From Gari tellinella (taxonomy: Eukaryota; Mollusca; Bivalvia; Cardiida; Psammobiidae): a DNA stretch of 64,000 nt. The DNA lies in assembly GCA_922989275.2 (NCBI GenBank), contig OV277866.1:80078328-80142327 (forward strand). Direction: 5' to 3'. Below are positions 63,891 through 64,000 of the stretch, one piece after another. The notes below the pieces were generated by a model, which made no database searches, had not been told where the DNA came from, and was given only the letters and a program-made list of their open reading frames with translations. Position 1 is the stretch's first letter. Every line of letters starts with the position of its first letter. The translations under genes were made by a program, and so were the position numbers.

Positions 63891-64000
63891 GGTCCAAGGT
63901 TATAAAGCGTTTGAGCTGAGTCTGAGTGTGTTCTCAAGCATTTGATTGGTCAGATTTGAGCCTAGGCTCAAATCTGACCAATCAAATGCTTGAGAACGAC
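63891..64000. mobile_element. S1 palindromic element, copy 3, cut by the window edge
   Basis: GGTCCAAGGTTATAAAGCGT, then a perfect palindrome about the centre GAGCCTAGGCTC with arms TCAAGCATTTGATTGGTCAG. The right end lies beyond the window. Confidence 0.85.

Larger units (their letters stand above)
57630..64000. other. Downstream flank without recognised genes
   Basis: Beyond the MITEs and two long palindromes listed separately, I recognise nothing in 57630-58049, 58190-58550, 58707-59214, 60370-60582, 60938-61253, 62806-63088 and 63608-63890. Confidence 0.5.

Noticed and set aside
1..64000. Regularly recurring palindromic repeats reminiscent of a CRISPR array.
   Set aside because: The repeats are transposons with their own termini and target duplications, dispersed at irregular spacing in introns of an animal gene.

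Overview
The window is AT-rich, intron-dominated animal genomic DNA, read on the + strand. It carries the 3' six coding exons of one gene, an FGFRL1 homologue (fibroblast growth factor receptor-like 1, the FGF receptor relative without a kinase domain). The exons total 1442 coding bases and give 480 residues to the stop: Ig1 (6445-6723), an acidic linker (45909-45986), Ig2 (49854-50144), the first part of Ig3 (52652-52770), the rest of Ig3 (53530-53773), and an exon with juxtamembrane, transmembrane and short cytoplasmic parts plus stop (55888-56318). Splice phases agree throughout (1-1-1-0-1). The start codon and signal-peptide exon are not visible and probably lie upstream. No other protein-coding gene could be supported. 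The exon layout and dense small palindromic transposons fit a lophotrochozoan, probably a bivalve mollusc; that is inference, not a species call.

Most remaining sequence is short non-autonomous DNA transposons (MITEs). Names used here are mine. M1: about 252 bp, ends TTAACCCATTACCCCATA, central hairpin with stem CTTAAAGCAGGCTGAAAG. M2: 251 bp, ends TTAACTCTTTCCTCCCTG / TTCAAAGGGTTAA, hairpin starting CAAACAGTGAAGACCC. M3 and M4: about 210-230 bp, ends TTAACTCTTTGCATGC or TTAACCCTTAKCC, hairpin starting CAAACAGTTTGGATCC. M6, M7, M8: other TTAA-ended elements. D1: about 190 bp, ends CAGGGCTCCAGATAAG, with 5-6 bp target duplications. N1: about 256 bp, ends CAGGGCTGCC, containing an M1 core. H1, P1, W1: elements ending CAGT/ACTG next to TA (pogo/Tc1-like). 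S1: palindromes with ends GGTCCAAGGTTATAAAG. F1: long foldbacks.

Layout: 1-6444, upstream intron packed with M1 and M2; 6445-6723, Ig1; 6724-45908, a 39-kb intron with most of the MITEs, a 950-bp foldback (15000-15949) and two tRNA-like SINE remnants; 45909-56318, the other five exons, with a tandem array of duplicated exon heads (52999-53529) and a 148-bp exon-tail duplication (53774-53941); 56319-64000, 3' UTR and downstream DNA with more MITEs and two long palindromes.

The most notable signal is the hairpin system. Two hairpin types, the M1/P1 type and the CAAACAG...CTGTTTG type, recur inside elements with different terminal repeats. Their two arms change together from copy to copy, so the palindrome is kept while its sequence drifts. 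Nested insertions inside other elements show the TTAA, 6-bp and TA target preferences directly.
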